63,973 nucleotides of DNA from Paenarthrobacter sp. AR 02 (lineage in GTDB: Bacteria; Actinomycetota; Actinomycetes; Actinomycetales; Micrococcaceae): NCBI RefSeq assembly GCF_021538675.1, contig NZ_JAJUKH010000016.1, forward strand, positions 1 through 63,973, written 5' to 3'. Of this stretch, positions 1 through 8,295 are shown one piece after another. The notes beneath the pieces are model-generated. The model was not told the origin of the DNA, made no database searches, and worked only from the letters and a program-made list of their open reading frames with translations. Within the stretch, counting starts at the first letter, position 1. Each line of letters starts with the position of its first letter. The position numbers were made by a program, and so were the translations under genes.

Positions 1-117
1 GAAACCGAACGCCAAGCCTGTTACCAGGACTTCATCGAGCACTACAATCGCAGCAGGCCACACACGGCACTCAAAGGCGCCTCCCCAGCCAGCCGCGTCA
101 CCAACCTACCGGGTTAG
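1..117 (+). CDS. IS481-family transposase, C-terminal fragment (cut by window start)
   Basis: Frame 1 encodes the last 38 residues of a DDE integrase-core transposase and stops at TAG 115-117. The motif FIEHYNRSRPHTAL is the conserved C-terminal signature of IS481/IS3-type transposases. The gene is truncated only because the window begins inside it, so nothing can be said about whether it is intact. It reads in the same direction as the IS copy at the right end of the window. Confidence 0.85.
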   Translation, partial: ETERQACYQDFIEHYNRSRPHTALKGASPASRVTNLPG

Positions 118-121
118 TACA
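1..121 (+). mobile_element. IS481-family insertion sequence, right (3') end
   Basis: The element enters from outside the window and ends at 121. Reverse-complemented, positions 97-121 begin TGTACTAACCCGG and continue AGGTTGGTGAC; the element starting at 63854 begins TGTACTGTCCCGG and continues AGGTTGATGAC (about 21 of 25 positions alike). The outer base is followed by TCTAGG (122-127), an NCTAGN hexamer, the target type known for IS481. The transposase stop lies 4 nt inside the end, which is usual for this family. The left half of this copy is not visible. Confidence 0.85.
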
Positions 122-160
122 TCTAGGCAACCGGCTACCACTCGTTACTCAAACACCGGC

Positions 161-196
161 AGCGGGCCGGGTACCTGTCAAGGTACCCGGCCCGCT
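161..196. terminator. Strong hairpin between IS end and zwf
   Basis: A perfect 15-bp stem (161-175 with 182-196) closes a 6-nt loop. On the plus strand it is followed by TTGTGTT and could stop read-through from the transposase. On the minus strand it lies just after the zwf stop codon, although the T-tract there is weak. It probably works as a bidirectional terminator. Confidence 0.6.
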
Positions 197-210
197 TTGT
201 GTTGCCTTCT

Positions 211-1611
211 TTAGTCCTCGACGGCGGTGGGCCAGTTCGCCGGCCCGGCGCTGCCGGCGGCGTATTCTTCCAGGGGCACCTCGCCGTTCGCCCATGCATT
301 GAGGACGGGTTCGATGATCCGCCAGCAATCCTCAGCGGTGTCGCCCCGGACGGACAAGAGCGGGTCTCCGGTCAGGATGCCTTCGAGCACTTCGCCATAG
401 GGCAGCATCCCGGCCGCGTTGAGTTCGGCCACCAGGCTTGCGCGGTCAAGGCTGAAGATGTCACCGGGACCGTTGACATCGACGTCGAGCTCCAAAACGT
501 CAGGCCCGAAACCGATCCGCAACTGATTGGGGGAGTCCACGCCGGAGAAGCCCTTGGGGAGGTGAGGGACCGGGCGGAACGTGATGACTGCTTCCTTGCG
601 GCGTTGTCCCATGGCCTTGCCCGAGCGGAGGATGAACGGGACGCCGCTCCAACGCCAGTTGTCGATGTCCACGCGGACCTCCGCCAGGGTTTCGGTGTTC
701 CTGGCGGGATCCACGCCTTCCTCCGCGGCGTAGTCGGGCACGGTACGTTCGCCCAGGGTTCCTGCCGTGTACCGCGCACGACGCGTCGACAGGTTGTAGG
801 GGGCCTTGATGCTGCTGGCACGCAATACGGTGGCGACGGCGTCCCGCAGGTCGCGTTCCCCAATGGTGGCCGGCGCGTCGATGGCCAGGAACGCCATGAT
901 GTGCAGAAGATGGCTTTGGATCATGTCCCGGAGCGCGCCGGCGGTGTCGTAGTACCGGGCACGGCCCTCAAGGGCGAGGTCTTCGTCGAAGATGACCTCC
1001 ACTTTTTCGATGTTGTCCCGGTTCCACACCGGTTCCAGAAACCTGTTGGCGAAGCGGAGGCCAAGGATGTTCAGCACTGTTGCCTTGCCCAGGAAATGGT
1101 CCACCCGATGGATGTGGTCCTCCGGCACCAGCGCAGCCAGCGTCTTGTTCAATTCGCGCGCCGATTCGGTGCCTGATCCAAACGGTTTCTCCATGACCAG
1201 GCGGGTTCCGGCAGGCAACTGTTCGGGGTGCAGGACCTCGCAGGCCTTCTGGCTGACGTGGGGCGGCAACGCGAAGTAGATCGCGACCGGGCCCTCCAGC
1301 TGCGACAGCAACTCTGCCAGCGGTCCGTCCGCCGTCACGTCCAGCTGGTGGTATTCGGTGCTCCCGGCCACCGCAGCCAAAGCCGCCTTGCCTTGGGCGT
1401 CGGCTTCCTTCGACGCGGCGGCGAAAGCGCCGTCGACCCGTTCCCTCCACTGGTCCGGAGACCAGGGATCAGAGCCGGCTCCCACCAAACGCAGGCCTGG
1501 AGCGCCACCCGCGGCCAACAGTCCAGCAAGGCCCGGGAGCAGCAGCCGGCCCGTCAAGTCTCCGGATGCGCCGAGGATGAGCAATGTTTTTACAGTTGTT
1601 TTACTGGTCAC
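211..1611 (-). CDS. zwf: Glucose-6-phosphate dehydrogenase (stand-alone paralogue)
   Basis: Oxidises glucose-6-phosphate to 6-phosphogluconolactone with NAD(P) at the entry of the cytosolic oxidative pentose phosphate pathway. Visible are the Rossmann motif GASGDLTG (residues 14-21), the substrate-binding MEKPFGSG and the active-site RVDHFLGK. The 466 residues are a little shorter than the usual ~500. I chose GTG 1611, which starts VTSKTTVKTLLILG; the open frame runs back to 1746, but that stretch has no family similarity and would fill the region shared with ffh. It is alone, not in the tkt-tal-zwf-opcA-pgl operon typical of actinobacteria, so it is probably a second copy. It could serve a gluconate-linked route with gnd at 39944. 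Confidence 0.88.
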   Translation of the reverse strand: MTSKTTVKTLLILGASGDLTGRLLLPGLAGLLAAGGAPGLRLVGAGSDPWSPDQWRERVDGAFAAASKEADAQGKAALAAVAGSTEYHQLDVTADGPLAELLSQLEGPVAIYFALPPHVSQKACEVLHPEQLPAGTRLVMEKPFGSGTESARELNKTLAALVPEDHIHRVDHFLGKATVLNILGLRFANRFLEPVWNRDNIEKVEVIFDEDLALEGRARYYDTAGALRDMIQSHLLHIMAFLAIDAPATIGERDLRDAVATVLRASSIKAPYNLSTRRARYTAGTLGERTVPDYAAEEGVDPARNTETLAEVRVDIDNWRWSGVPFILRSGKAMGQRRKEAVITFRPVPHLPKGFSGVDSPNQLRIGFGPDVLELDVDVNGPGDIFSLDRASLVAELNAAGMLPYGEVLEGILTGDPLLSVRGDTAEDCWRIIEPVLNAWANGEVPLEEYAAGSAGPANWPTAVED

Positions 1612-1776
1612 CGTGCCAGCATGCCATCTTGTAGGTGCGACTTGGTACCCTAGATAGTCGAGTCCCGCAGTTGAGTCATCCCGTAGTTGAGTCATCGTGC
1701 CGGGGCAAGAATCGTCAAGACTCTGGCGTGCCGCATTGGCCGCCATTCGTAGACCATCGAAAGAAGTGCACGGCGC

Positions 1777-3354
1777 GTGTTCAATTCACTCTCTGACCGG
1801 TTGACAGCAACCTTCAAGAACCTCCGTGGCAAGGGCCGCCTCACCGAGGCTGACGTCGATGCCACGGTCCGGGAGATCCGCCGCGCCCTGTTGGATGCGG
1901 ACGTTGCCGTGTCGGTGGTCCGCGAATTCACTGGGCGCATCCGTGAACGCGCGCTGGGCGCCGAAGTTTCGGGTGCACTGAATCCCAGCCAGCAGATCGT
2001 GAAGATCGTCAACGAGGAACTGAAGGAAATCCTCGGTGGCGAGACCCGCCGGATCCGCCTGGCCAAGAACGGCCCCACCATCATCATGCTCGCGGGCCTC
2101 CAGGGTGCCGGTAAGACCACCCTCGCCGGCAAGCTGTCCAAGTGGCTCAAGGCCCAGGGCCACAGCCCCATGCTGGTTGCCTGCGACCTTCAGCGTCCCA
2201 ATGCAGTGACGCAGCTCCAGGTTGTTGGCCAGCGTGCCGGTGTCCCGGTTTTCGCTCCGCACCCCGGCGCTACCTCGGAACTTGAACACCCTGCCGGTGA
2301 CCCGGTCGCCGTCGCCAAGGCCGGCGTCGAGGAAGCGCGCCAGAAGCTTCACGACGTCGTGATCGTTGATACCGCCGGTCGCCTCGGCGTCGACGCCGAA
2401 ATGATGGATCAGGCACGCCGGATCCGCCAGGCGATCATCCCCAACGAAGTCCTGTTCGTGATCGACTCCATGATCGGCCAGGACGCCGTCAACACGGCGA
2501 TGGCCTTCGACGAGGGCGTCAACTTCACGGGCATCGTCCTGTCAAAGCTCGACGGCGACGCCCGCGGTGGTGCCGCACTTTCCGTGGCCTCCGTGACCGG
2601 CAAGCCCGTCATGTTTGCCTCCACCGGCGAAGGCCTGGACGACTTTGAGCTCTTCCACCCGGACCGCATGGCGTCCCGCATCCTCGACATGGGTGACGTC
2701 CTCACCCTGATCGAGCAGGCTGAGAAGGCATGGGACAAGGATGAAGCCGCCCGGATGGCGAAGAAGTTCGCCGACCAGGAAGACTTCACCCTGGACGACT
2801 TCCTCGCCCAGATGCAGCAGATCCGCAACATGGGCTCCATGAAGAAGATGCTCATGATGATGCCGGGTGCTCAAAACATCCGTCAGCAGCTGGAGAACTT
2901 CGACGAAAAAGAGATCGACCGCGTCGAGGCGATCGTCCGTTCCATGACACCGCACGAGCGTGTTGCTCCCAAGATCATCAACGGCTCCCGCCGCGCGCGT
3001 ATCGCCAAGGGTTCCGGCGTGCATGTCTCCGAGGTCAACGGCCTGCTGGAACGCTTCGCCCAGGCTCAGAAGATGATGAAGAAGCTGGCCCAGGGCGGAG
3101 GCATGCCGGGTATGCCTGGAATGCCCGGCCTCGGTGGCCCTGGCGGACGCAAGAACGGGAAGAACACTCCCAAGAAGAAGGCACGGTCCGGCAACCCGGC
3201 CAAGGCAGCCCAGGAACTTCGCGATGCAGAGGCCAAGCGGGCAAACGCTGCTTCAGCGGCCCCCACGGGCGCGGCTTTTGGGCAAGGCGCGGCGGACTTC
3301 GACCCGTCGTCGCTGAACCTTCCCAAGGGCTTCGACAAGTTCCTCGGTAAGTAG
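1777..3354 (+). CDS. ffh: Signal recognition particle protein Ffh
   Basis: GTPase of the signal recognition particle. It binds 4.5S RNA and hydrophobic signal sequences and delivers ribosomes to FtsY at the membrane. The N domain (residues 1-90) is followed by the G domain with GLQGAGKTT, DTAGR and KLDGDARGG. The M domain is methionine-rich (MKKMLMMMPGAQ) and has the RNA-binding GSGVHVSEVN segment. The Gly/Met-rich, basic tail (MPGMPGMPGLGG, then KKKARSG) makes it 525 aa, longer than the ~450 of E. coli but usual in actinobacteria. Start is GTG 1777. It diverges from zwf across a 165-bp gap. Confidence 0.97.
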   Translation: MFNSLSDRLTATFKNLRGKGRLTEADVDATVREIRRALLDADVAVSVVREFTGRIRERALGAEVSGALNPSQQIVKIVNEELKEILGGETRRIRLAKNGPTIIMLAGLQGAGKTTLAGKLSKWLKAQGHSPMLVACDLQRPNAVTQLQVVGQRAGVPVFAPHPGATSELEHPAGDPVAVAKAGVEEARQKLHDVVIVDTAGRLGVDAEMMDQARRIRQAIIPNEVLFVIDSMIGQDAVNTAMAFDEGVNFTGIVLSKLDGDARGGAALSVASVTGKPVMFASTGEGLDDFELFHPDRMASRILDMGDVLTLIEQAEKAWDKDEAARMAKKFADQEDFTLDDFLAQMQQIRNMGSMKKMLMMMPGAQNIRQQLENFDEKEIDRVEAIVRSMTPHERVAPKIINGSRRARIAKGSGVHVSEVNGLLERFAQAQKMMKKLAQGGGMPGMPGMPGLGGPGGRKNGKNTPKKKARSGNPAKAAQELRDAEAKRANAASAAPTGAAFGQGAADFDPSSLNLPKGFDKFLGK

Positions 3355-3413
3355 ACAGTGCGTCCCAGCTGCCGGTCAGTTGGGATGTCAGAGCCGTGGA
3401 ATAGGCTGAACCA

Positions 3414-4136
3414 ATGCACAAGCAGCGCGTAGTCTTCGTTCACGGCCTGGGGAGTTTCGGCGCCGCAGCATGGCCGAAGCAACACGGCATGGCGCTGGCC
3501 TATGACGCCTTGTTCCTGAGGCGGCACGGCTTTTCGGCCGTCGAGGAACCGGCGCCGTCCAATGTGGCAGCAGATGTCGCCATCGTGATCAATGCGTTGG
3601 CCGATGCCGGTGGAGGCCACGTCGTGGCGCACGAACAGGGCGCCATTTCCGCCATGCTGGCAGCTATTGAGCGTCCTGATCTTGTGCATTCGCTGTCGTT
3701 GGTGGAGCCGGCGTGCTTGTCGCTGACAGCTGAGCTGCCGGCCACAGCCTCCCACCGTGCGCTGATGGAGCCGTTGTTCGATGTCCGCGCACAACTGAAC
3801 GACGCCGACTACCAGCGGGAATACTTCCGCAGGGCTTTCTCGGCCGAAACCGGGGGACTGGACACGCCGGAGGCCCGGAAGTCTGCGCGGCGCCTCAGGC
3901 TCCAGGCACCGCCATGGGAGGCACCGCTTCACATTGTGCCCGGCGTTCCCACCTTGGTCCTTACGGGTGGTTGGGAGCCGCTCTACGAGGAAATTGCGGG
4001 ATACCTCCAGGAGACCGGCGCCCTCCGCCGGGTAGCAGCGGGCGGGCACCGGCCCCAGGATTCAGTGGATGGCGATCACATCATCCGCTCGTTTGTCGCG
4101 GACGTGGGACGGGCCATGTCAGTTCAGGCGTCCTGA
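3414..4136 (+). CDS. Alpha/beta-hydrolase-fold protein with altered nucleophile elbow
   Basis: A 240-aa alpha/beta hydrolase fold of unknown substrate. The oxyanion segment VVFVHGLGS (residues 6-14) and a C-terminal GGH (catalytic-His position) are present. The nucleophile elbow, normally G-x-S-x-G, reads A72-H-E-Q-G-A77, so the catalytic Ser position is Glu74. The protein may therefore be catalytically dead or use another chemistry. The start codon follows TAGGCT (3402-3407) by 6 nt, with TTGGGA 16 bp upstream of that, so the mRNA is probably leaderless. Its 3' end overlaps the convergent thiC by 18 nt. Confidence 0.7.
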   Translation: MHKQRVVFVHGLGSFGAAAWPKQHGMALAYDALFLRRHGFSAVEEPAPSNVAADVAIVINALADAGGGHVVAHEQGAISAMLAAIERPDLVHSLSLVEPACLSLTAELPATASHRALMEPLFDVRAQLNDADYQREYFRRAFSAETGGLDTPEARKSARRLRLQAPPWEAPLHIVPGVPTLVLTGGWEPLYEEIAGYLQETGALRRVAAGGHRPQDSVDGDHIIRSFVADVGRAMSVQAS

Positions 4137-5966
4137 GCTGCCATTGCCCGCAGTGCCGGGTACCTGCAGTTCCGGCAGGTAGACCTTCCCGCCGGAGGCC
4201 AGGAACTCCTGGCTCTTTTCCCTCATGCCGCTGTACATGCCGGCGATTGCGGCCTGCGCTTCAGCTGAACCGTACTCATCGCGGATATCCTGGCTGATCC
4301 GCATGGAGCAGAATTTCGGCCCGCACATCGAGCAGAAGTGCGCGGTCTTGGCCGGCTCGGCGGGCAGGGTTTCGTCGTGGAACGCCTCGGCTGTCACAGG
4401 ATCGAGGGACAGCGCGAACTGGTCGCGCCAACGGAACTCGAAGCGGGCTTTGGACAGTGCATCGTCGCGCTCGTTCGCGCCAGGGTGCCCCTTGGCGAGG
4501 TCAGCGGCGTGGGCGGCGATCTTGTAGGTGATCACACCGGTTTTGACGTCGTCCTTGTTCGGCAGGCCAAGGTGTTCCTTGGGTGTCACATAGCAGAGCA
4601 TTGCCGTGCCGTAGCGGGCGATTTCGGTCGCGCCAATGGCTGAGGTGATGTGGTCGTAGCCGGGCGCCACATCCGTTACCAAGGGACCCAATGTGTAGAA
4701 CGGGGCACCCTTGCACAGTTCCTGCTGGCGTTCGACGTTTTCACGTACCAAGTGGAAGGGGATGTGCCCCGGGCCTTCAACCATGACCTGGACATCGAAC
4801 TCCCACGCCCGCTGGGTCAGCTCGGCAAGGGTGTCCAGCTCGGCGAACTGCGCGGCATCATTGGCGTCCGCGATGGAGCCGGGACGCAGCCCGTCGCCGA
4901 GCGAAAAGGCGACATCGTACTTGGCGAAGATCTCGCACAGTTCGTCGAAGTGGGTGTAAAGGAAGTTCTCCTGGTGGTGGGCCAGGCACCAGCCGGCCAT
5001 GATCGAGCCGCCGCGGGAAACGATGCCGGTGACGCGATTGGCAGTCAACGGGACGTAGCGCAGCAGCACCCCGGCATGGACCGTCATGTAGTCCACCCCC
5101 TGTTCGCACTGTTCAATCACGGTGTCGCGGAAGATCTCCCACGTGAGCTTATTGGCCTCGCCGTTGACCTTTTCGAGTGCCTGATAAATGGGAACGGTGC
5201 CGATTGGAACAGGGGAGTTGCGGATGATCCATTCGCGCGTGGTGTGGATGTCATCGCCGGTGGAGAGGTCCATGACCGTATCGGCACCCCATTGCGCCGC
5301 CCACTGCAGTTTGTCCACTTCCTCGGTGATGGAGCTGGTGACCGCGGAGTTGCCAATATTGGCGTTGATCTTGACCAGGAACGCCTTGCCGATAATCATC
5401 GGTTCGGATTCCGGGTGGTTGATGTTGCTGGGGATGATGGCGCGTCCGGCGGCAACTTCGCTGCGGACCAGTTCGACATCGCAGTTCTCGCGCAAGGCCA
5501 CGAACTGCATCTCCTGCGTCACGATGCCCTTCCGGGCGTAGTGCATCTGCGTCACGGTTTTCTGCTCGACGGCGCGGCGGGGCACCGGTTGTGCGCCCTT
5601 CCACTCCGCCGATGCCGCACCGCGCCGGACCGCGGACTTGCCGTCGTCGAGCAGGTTCCTTTCCCGGCCCGAGTACGGCTCCGTGTCGCCCCGGCCTTCG
5701 ATCCAGGGTGCACGGAACGGTTCCAGCCCGACTCTCGGGTCACTGCCCGGTCCTGCAGTTCGGTAGACCTGCAGGGGCGGGTTGGCTTGGCCGTTGGGGG
5801 AGGGTTCCAGTGCGATCTCGGTGACAGGAACGCGAATGCCATGTTCGGGATCTTCAAGCCACCCCAGCGAGTGGGATTTCAGCGACTGCGTCACGGTTTC
5901 CGGTGCCCCGGTCTCAACGACGGTCGCGTTTTGGGCAGGGCTGTGCTGTGTTTCTGTGGTGCTCAA
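4119..5966 (-). CDS. thiC: Phosphomethylpyrimidine synthase ThiC
   Basis: Radical-SAM enzyme that converts aminoimidazole ribotide into HMP phosphate, the pyrimidine half of thiamine. The C-terminal cluster motif C-x2-C-x4-C is visible as CSMCGPKFC, and the core has NINHPESEP, STGDDIHTTR and EGPGHIPFH. Length is 615 aa from TTG 5966 (MSTTETQ...), a normal size. GTG 5978 is an alternative start, but it lies in the riboswitch P1 helix and touches its AAGGAAG (5979-5985), whereas TTG is 12 nt away. A TPP riboswitch precedes it, so it should be repressed by thiamine pyrophosphate. No other thi gene is nearby. Confidence 0.95.
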   Translation of the reverse strand: MSTTETQHSPAQNATVVETGAPETVTQSLKSHSLGWLEDPEHGIRVPVTEIALEPSPNGQANPPLQVYRTAGPGSDPRVGLEPFRAPWIEGRGDTEPYSGRERNLLDDGKSAVRRGAASAEWKGAQPVPRRAVEQKTVTQMHYARKGIVTQEMQFVALRENCDVELVRSEVAAGRAIIPSNINHPESEPMIIGKAFLVKINANIGNSAVTSSITEEVDKLQWAAQWGADTVMDLSTGDDIHTTREWIIRNSPVPIGTVPIYQALEKVNGEANKLTWEIFRDTVIEQCEQGVDYMTVHAGVLLRYVPLTANRVTGIVSRGGSIMAGWCLAHHQENFLYTHFDELCEIFAKYDVAFSLGDGLRPGSIADANDAAQFAELDTLAELTQRAWEFDVQVMVEGPGHIPFHLVRENVERQQELCKGAPFYTLGPLVTDVAPGYDHITSAIGATEIARYGTAMLCYVTPKEHLGLPNKDDVKTGVITYKIAAHAADLAKGHPGANERDDALSKARFEFRWRDQFALSLDPVTAEAFHDETLPAEPAKTAHFCSMCGPKFCSMRISQDIRDEYGSAEAQAAIAGMYSGMREKSQEFLASGGKVYLPELQVPGTAGNGSSGRLN

Positions 5967-5974
5967 GGGACTGC

Positions 5975-6066
5975 TCACTTCCTTCGCCGGCATTACCCGG
6001 ACAGGTTCAACGGTCGCAGACTGCCTCAGTCCGATCTCAGCCCCTGCAGGGGCCCCCGTGTGGTCA
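5975..6066 (-). promoter_or_regulatory. TPP riboswitch (THI element) upstream of thiC
   Basis: Read on the minus strand, the leader contains CAGGGGCTGAGA, then TTGAACCTGTCCGGGTAAT and GCCGGCGAAGGAAG. These are the conserved pyrimidine-binding (CUGAGA) and pyrophosphate-binding (ACCUG...GGRUAAU...GCGNAGG) segments of the THI box. CAC near 6060 can pair with GTG at 5976-5978 to close P1, so ligand binding could mask the translation start region directly. No separate terminator hairpin is visible before thiC. Confidence 0.93.
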
Positions 6067-6153
6067 TAGACGAAGCTACCACAGCTGCCTGCGGCCGCAC
6101 AGTCATATGGCGTTGCAGGCTTGCCCGGCAGGTACGGGGCTAGGCTTTTTGCC

Positions 6154-7236
6154 ATGGCCAACATCATCGAATTCAGCGGTACGGTGCTCGTAGCAGCAGA
6201 CAAGGAGCGCAGGGGCATGTGGTCCGTTGACGGTCGCCTGACGTTCATCCAGCCGGTCGCGGCACCGGACGTTGTGCTCGACGGCTGGGTCCTGCCCGGC
6301 TTTGTCGACGCCCACTGCCACATCGGTTTGGGGCCGGGTGGTGCGGTTGATGAGCAGACCACCCTCGCCCAGGCACGGGCAGACCTGGCAGCCGGCACGC
6401 TGTTGATCCGTGATGCAGGATCGCCCAGTGACACGCGCTGGGTTCAAGGGCGCGCGGATTTGCCGCGCCTTATCAGGGCTGGCCGGCATATAGCCAGGGA
6501 CCGGCGGTACCTCCGCGGGCTGGGCCATGAAATCGAGCCCGAACAGCTCGTGGAGACCGTCCGCAAAGAAGCCCGTGACGGCGATGGCTGGGTAAAACTC
6601 GTGGGCGACTGGATCGATCGCGGCATTGGTGACCTGGCCGCGTCCTTCCCGGCAAAGCTGGTCAAGGACGCCATTTCGGCCGCGCACGATGAGGGTGCCA
6701 GGGTGACGGCCCACTGCTTCGCCGAAGACACCATTGACGACATGCTGGACGCCAATATCGACTGCATCGAACACGCAACGGGCCTCTTGCCCCGGCACCT
6801 TCCGCGGTTTGTGGAGCAGGGTGTTCCGATTGTCCCTACGCTGGTCAACATTGCGACTTTTCCGGAGATTTCCGCCCAGGCCGCGCCCAAGTTCCCCGTC
6901 TACGCAGATCACATGGCGAAGCTGTGGGAACGCCGTCACGACCGTGTGCTGGAAGCCTTCGAAGCCGGTGTCACCATCTACACGGGCACCGATGCCGGCA
7001 GCGTCATCAAGCACGGCCGGATTGCGGACGAGATGAAGGAACTGCACGACGCCGGCCTGCCGCCTTCCGCTGTCCTGGAGGCCGCAACGTGGGGCGCAAG
7101 GGCGTGGCTGGGGGCCGAAGCCATCAGCGAAGGGGCGAGTGCCGACGTCGTTCTCTGCCGTGAAGATCCGCGGGTCGCCCTCGACACCGTGGCCGAACTC
7201 CAGCACATCGTTTTGCGTGGCGGGATCATCCGTTAG
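6154..7236 (+). CDS. Amidohydrolase family protein (imidazolonepropionase-like)
   Basis: Metal-dependent hydrolase of the amidohydrolase superfamily, 360 aa, substrate unknown. The fold is signalled by LPGFVDAHCHIG (metal-binding H-x-H), the Lys in WVKLVGDW, the His in TAHCFAE and IEHATG, and the Asp of YTGTDAG, in the expected order. Start ATG 6154 is 7 nt after TAGGCT (6141-6146), which fits a leaderless mRNA; the frame extends to 6121 without support. It diverges from thiC, and the intervening 190 bp hold the thiC riboswitch. A role in thiamine salvage is possible but unsupported. Confidence 0.8.
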   Translation: MANIIEFSGTVLVAADKERRGMWSVDGRLTFIQPVAAPDVVLDGWVLPGFVDAHCHIGLGPGGAVDEQTTLAQARADLAAGTLLIRDAGSPSDTRWVQGRADLPRLIRAGRHIARDRRYLRGLGHEIEPEQLVETVRKEARDGDGWVKLVGDWIDRGIGDLAASFPAKLVKDAISAAHDEGARVTAHCFAEDTIDDMLDANIDCIEHATGLLPRHLPRFVEQGVPIVPTLVNIATFPEISAQAAPKFPVYADHMAKLWERRHDRVLEAFEAGVTIYTGTDAGSVIKHGRIADEMKELHDAGLPPSAVLEAATWGARAWLGAEAISEGASADVVLCREDPRVALDTVAELQHIVLRGGIIR

Positions 7237-7243
7237 GAATAAA

Positions 7244-7255
7244 TTGAAGCTTCAA
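7244..7255. promoter_or_regulatory. 12-bp palindrome TTGAAGCTTCAA, candidate operator
   Basis: A perfect palindrome in an AT-rich stretch 62 bp upstream of the CatE-like gene. The symmetry and TTGAA...TTCAA form suit a MarR/HxlR-type dimer site, and CatE homologues are often under such thiol- or quinone-sensing repressors. No such regulator gene is adjacent, so the binding protein is unknown. Confidence 0.45.
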
Positions 7256-7316
7256 GTAATTTAGTACTAGTAGAAGGGTGCCGAAAGGGCGGCAGCCTCA
7301 GACCCAGGAGCTTCAC

Positions 7317-8189
7317 ATGACTACAGCAAACAGCCAGGATCTTCTTCCTGCCGAACTCACCATGGGCACCGTCATGCTCAAGGTTGGCGACATGAAGGTC
7401 ATGAGCGACTACTACCAGCGCGCCTTGGGCCTGGACATCGTGGCCGAGCAGGATGGCGGACTGTACTTGGGCCGCACCGGAAAGCCTGTTGTCCACCTGG
7501 CGCCTGCCTCAGGCCTGCAGATTCCGGGCCGCGGGGAAGCGGGTCTCTTCCCCACCGCCATCCTCTTTGAAGACCAGCCCTCTCTGGCGGCCACCATTGC
7601 CACGGCGGCAGAATACGAGCCGCGCGCCTTTGCCGGAAGCGCCGACCACCTGGTCAGCGAGGCGTTCTATTTCACCGACCCCGAGGGCAACGGTATTGAG
7701 CTCTACTATGACAAGCCCCGCGAACTGTGGCAGTGGGACGGCAAGAACGTCGTCATGGACAACGTCGCACTCCCGCCGCAGCGGTTCCTGCAGCAGCACC
7801 TGAGTGAGGCTGCCGTGACCGGCCAGCGGGAGGCAGCCGCCGGGATCGGCCACGTGCACCTCCAAGTGGGGGACGTCGAAACTGCGCAAAAGTTCTATGT
7901 GGAAACCCTGGGGTTCGAGCGGACGGCGGGCTGGCACGGCCAGGCTTTGTTCGTTTCCGCCGGGGGATACCACCACCATATGGCCATGAACGTGTGGAAC
8001 AGTCGGGGCGCCGGACCCCGAAAGGACACGCTGGGGCTGGGGGAAGTCCTGATCGAGGTCCCCACGGCCGATGACGTCGCGATGCTGGCGGACCGGCTGA
8101 AGGTGGCGGGCGTCCAGAACCACCACACCGGCGCTGAGCTTCGGTTCGACGACCCATGGCGGAACAAGCTGCGCGTCGCCGTTCGCTGA
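7317..8189 (+). CDS. VOC-family extradiol dioxygenase / glyoxalase-like protein (CatE type)
   Basis: 290-aa protein with two vicinal-oxygen-chelate repeats (residues ~17-130 and ~165-285). HLVSEAFYFTDPEGNGIELY, GHVHLQVGDVETAQKFY and LFVSAGGYHHHMAMNVW match the layout of Bacillus CatE (catechol-2,3-dioxygenase). The His and Glu ligands needed for one metal site are in place. Likely role: ring cleavage or detoxification of catechol/quinone-type compounds in the cytosol. CAGGAG at 7305-7310 supports ATG 7317. The upstream palindrome suggests inducible control. The exact substrate cannot be deduced. Confidence 0.8.
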   Translation: MTTANSQDLLPAELTMGTVMLKVGDMKVMSDYYQRALGLDIVAEQDGGLYLGRTGKPVVHLAPASGLQIPGRGEAGLFPTAILFEDQPSLAATIATAAEYEPRAFAGSADHLVSEAFYFTDPEGNGIELYYDKPRELWQWDGKNVVMDNVALPPQRFLQQHLSEAAVTGQREAAAGIGHVHLQVGDVETAQKFYVETLGFERTAGWHGQALFVSAGGYHHHMAMNVWNSRGAGPRKDTLGLGEVLIEVPTADDVAMLADRLKVAGVQNHHTGAELRFDDPWRNKLRVAVR

Positions 8190-8295
8190 ATCGTCCTGGC
8201 AGCCCATGGCTGCACTAGGCTGGGCATTGACGGCGCGGAACCTTTCGGTTCCCGTGCCGCCGCCCCGTCAGCACGAAGGATTGAGAGTACTTTCC

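Noticed and set aside
199..1176. Open frame on the plus strand across zwf
   Set aside because: Antisense shadow of a well-conserved gene in high-GC DNA; the translation shows no domain.
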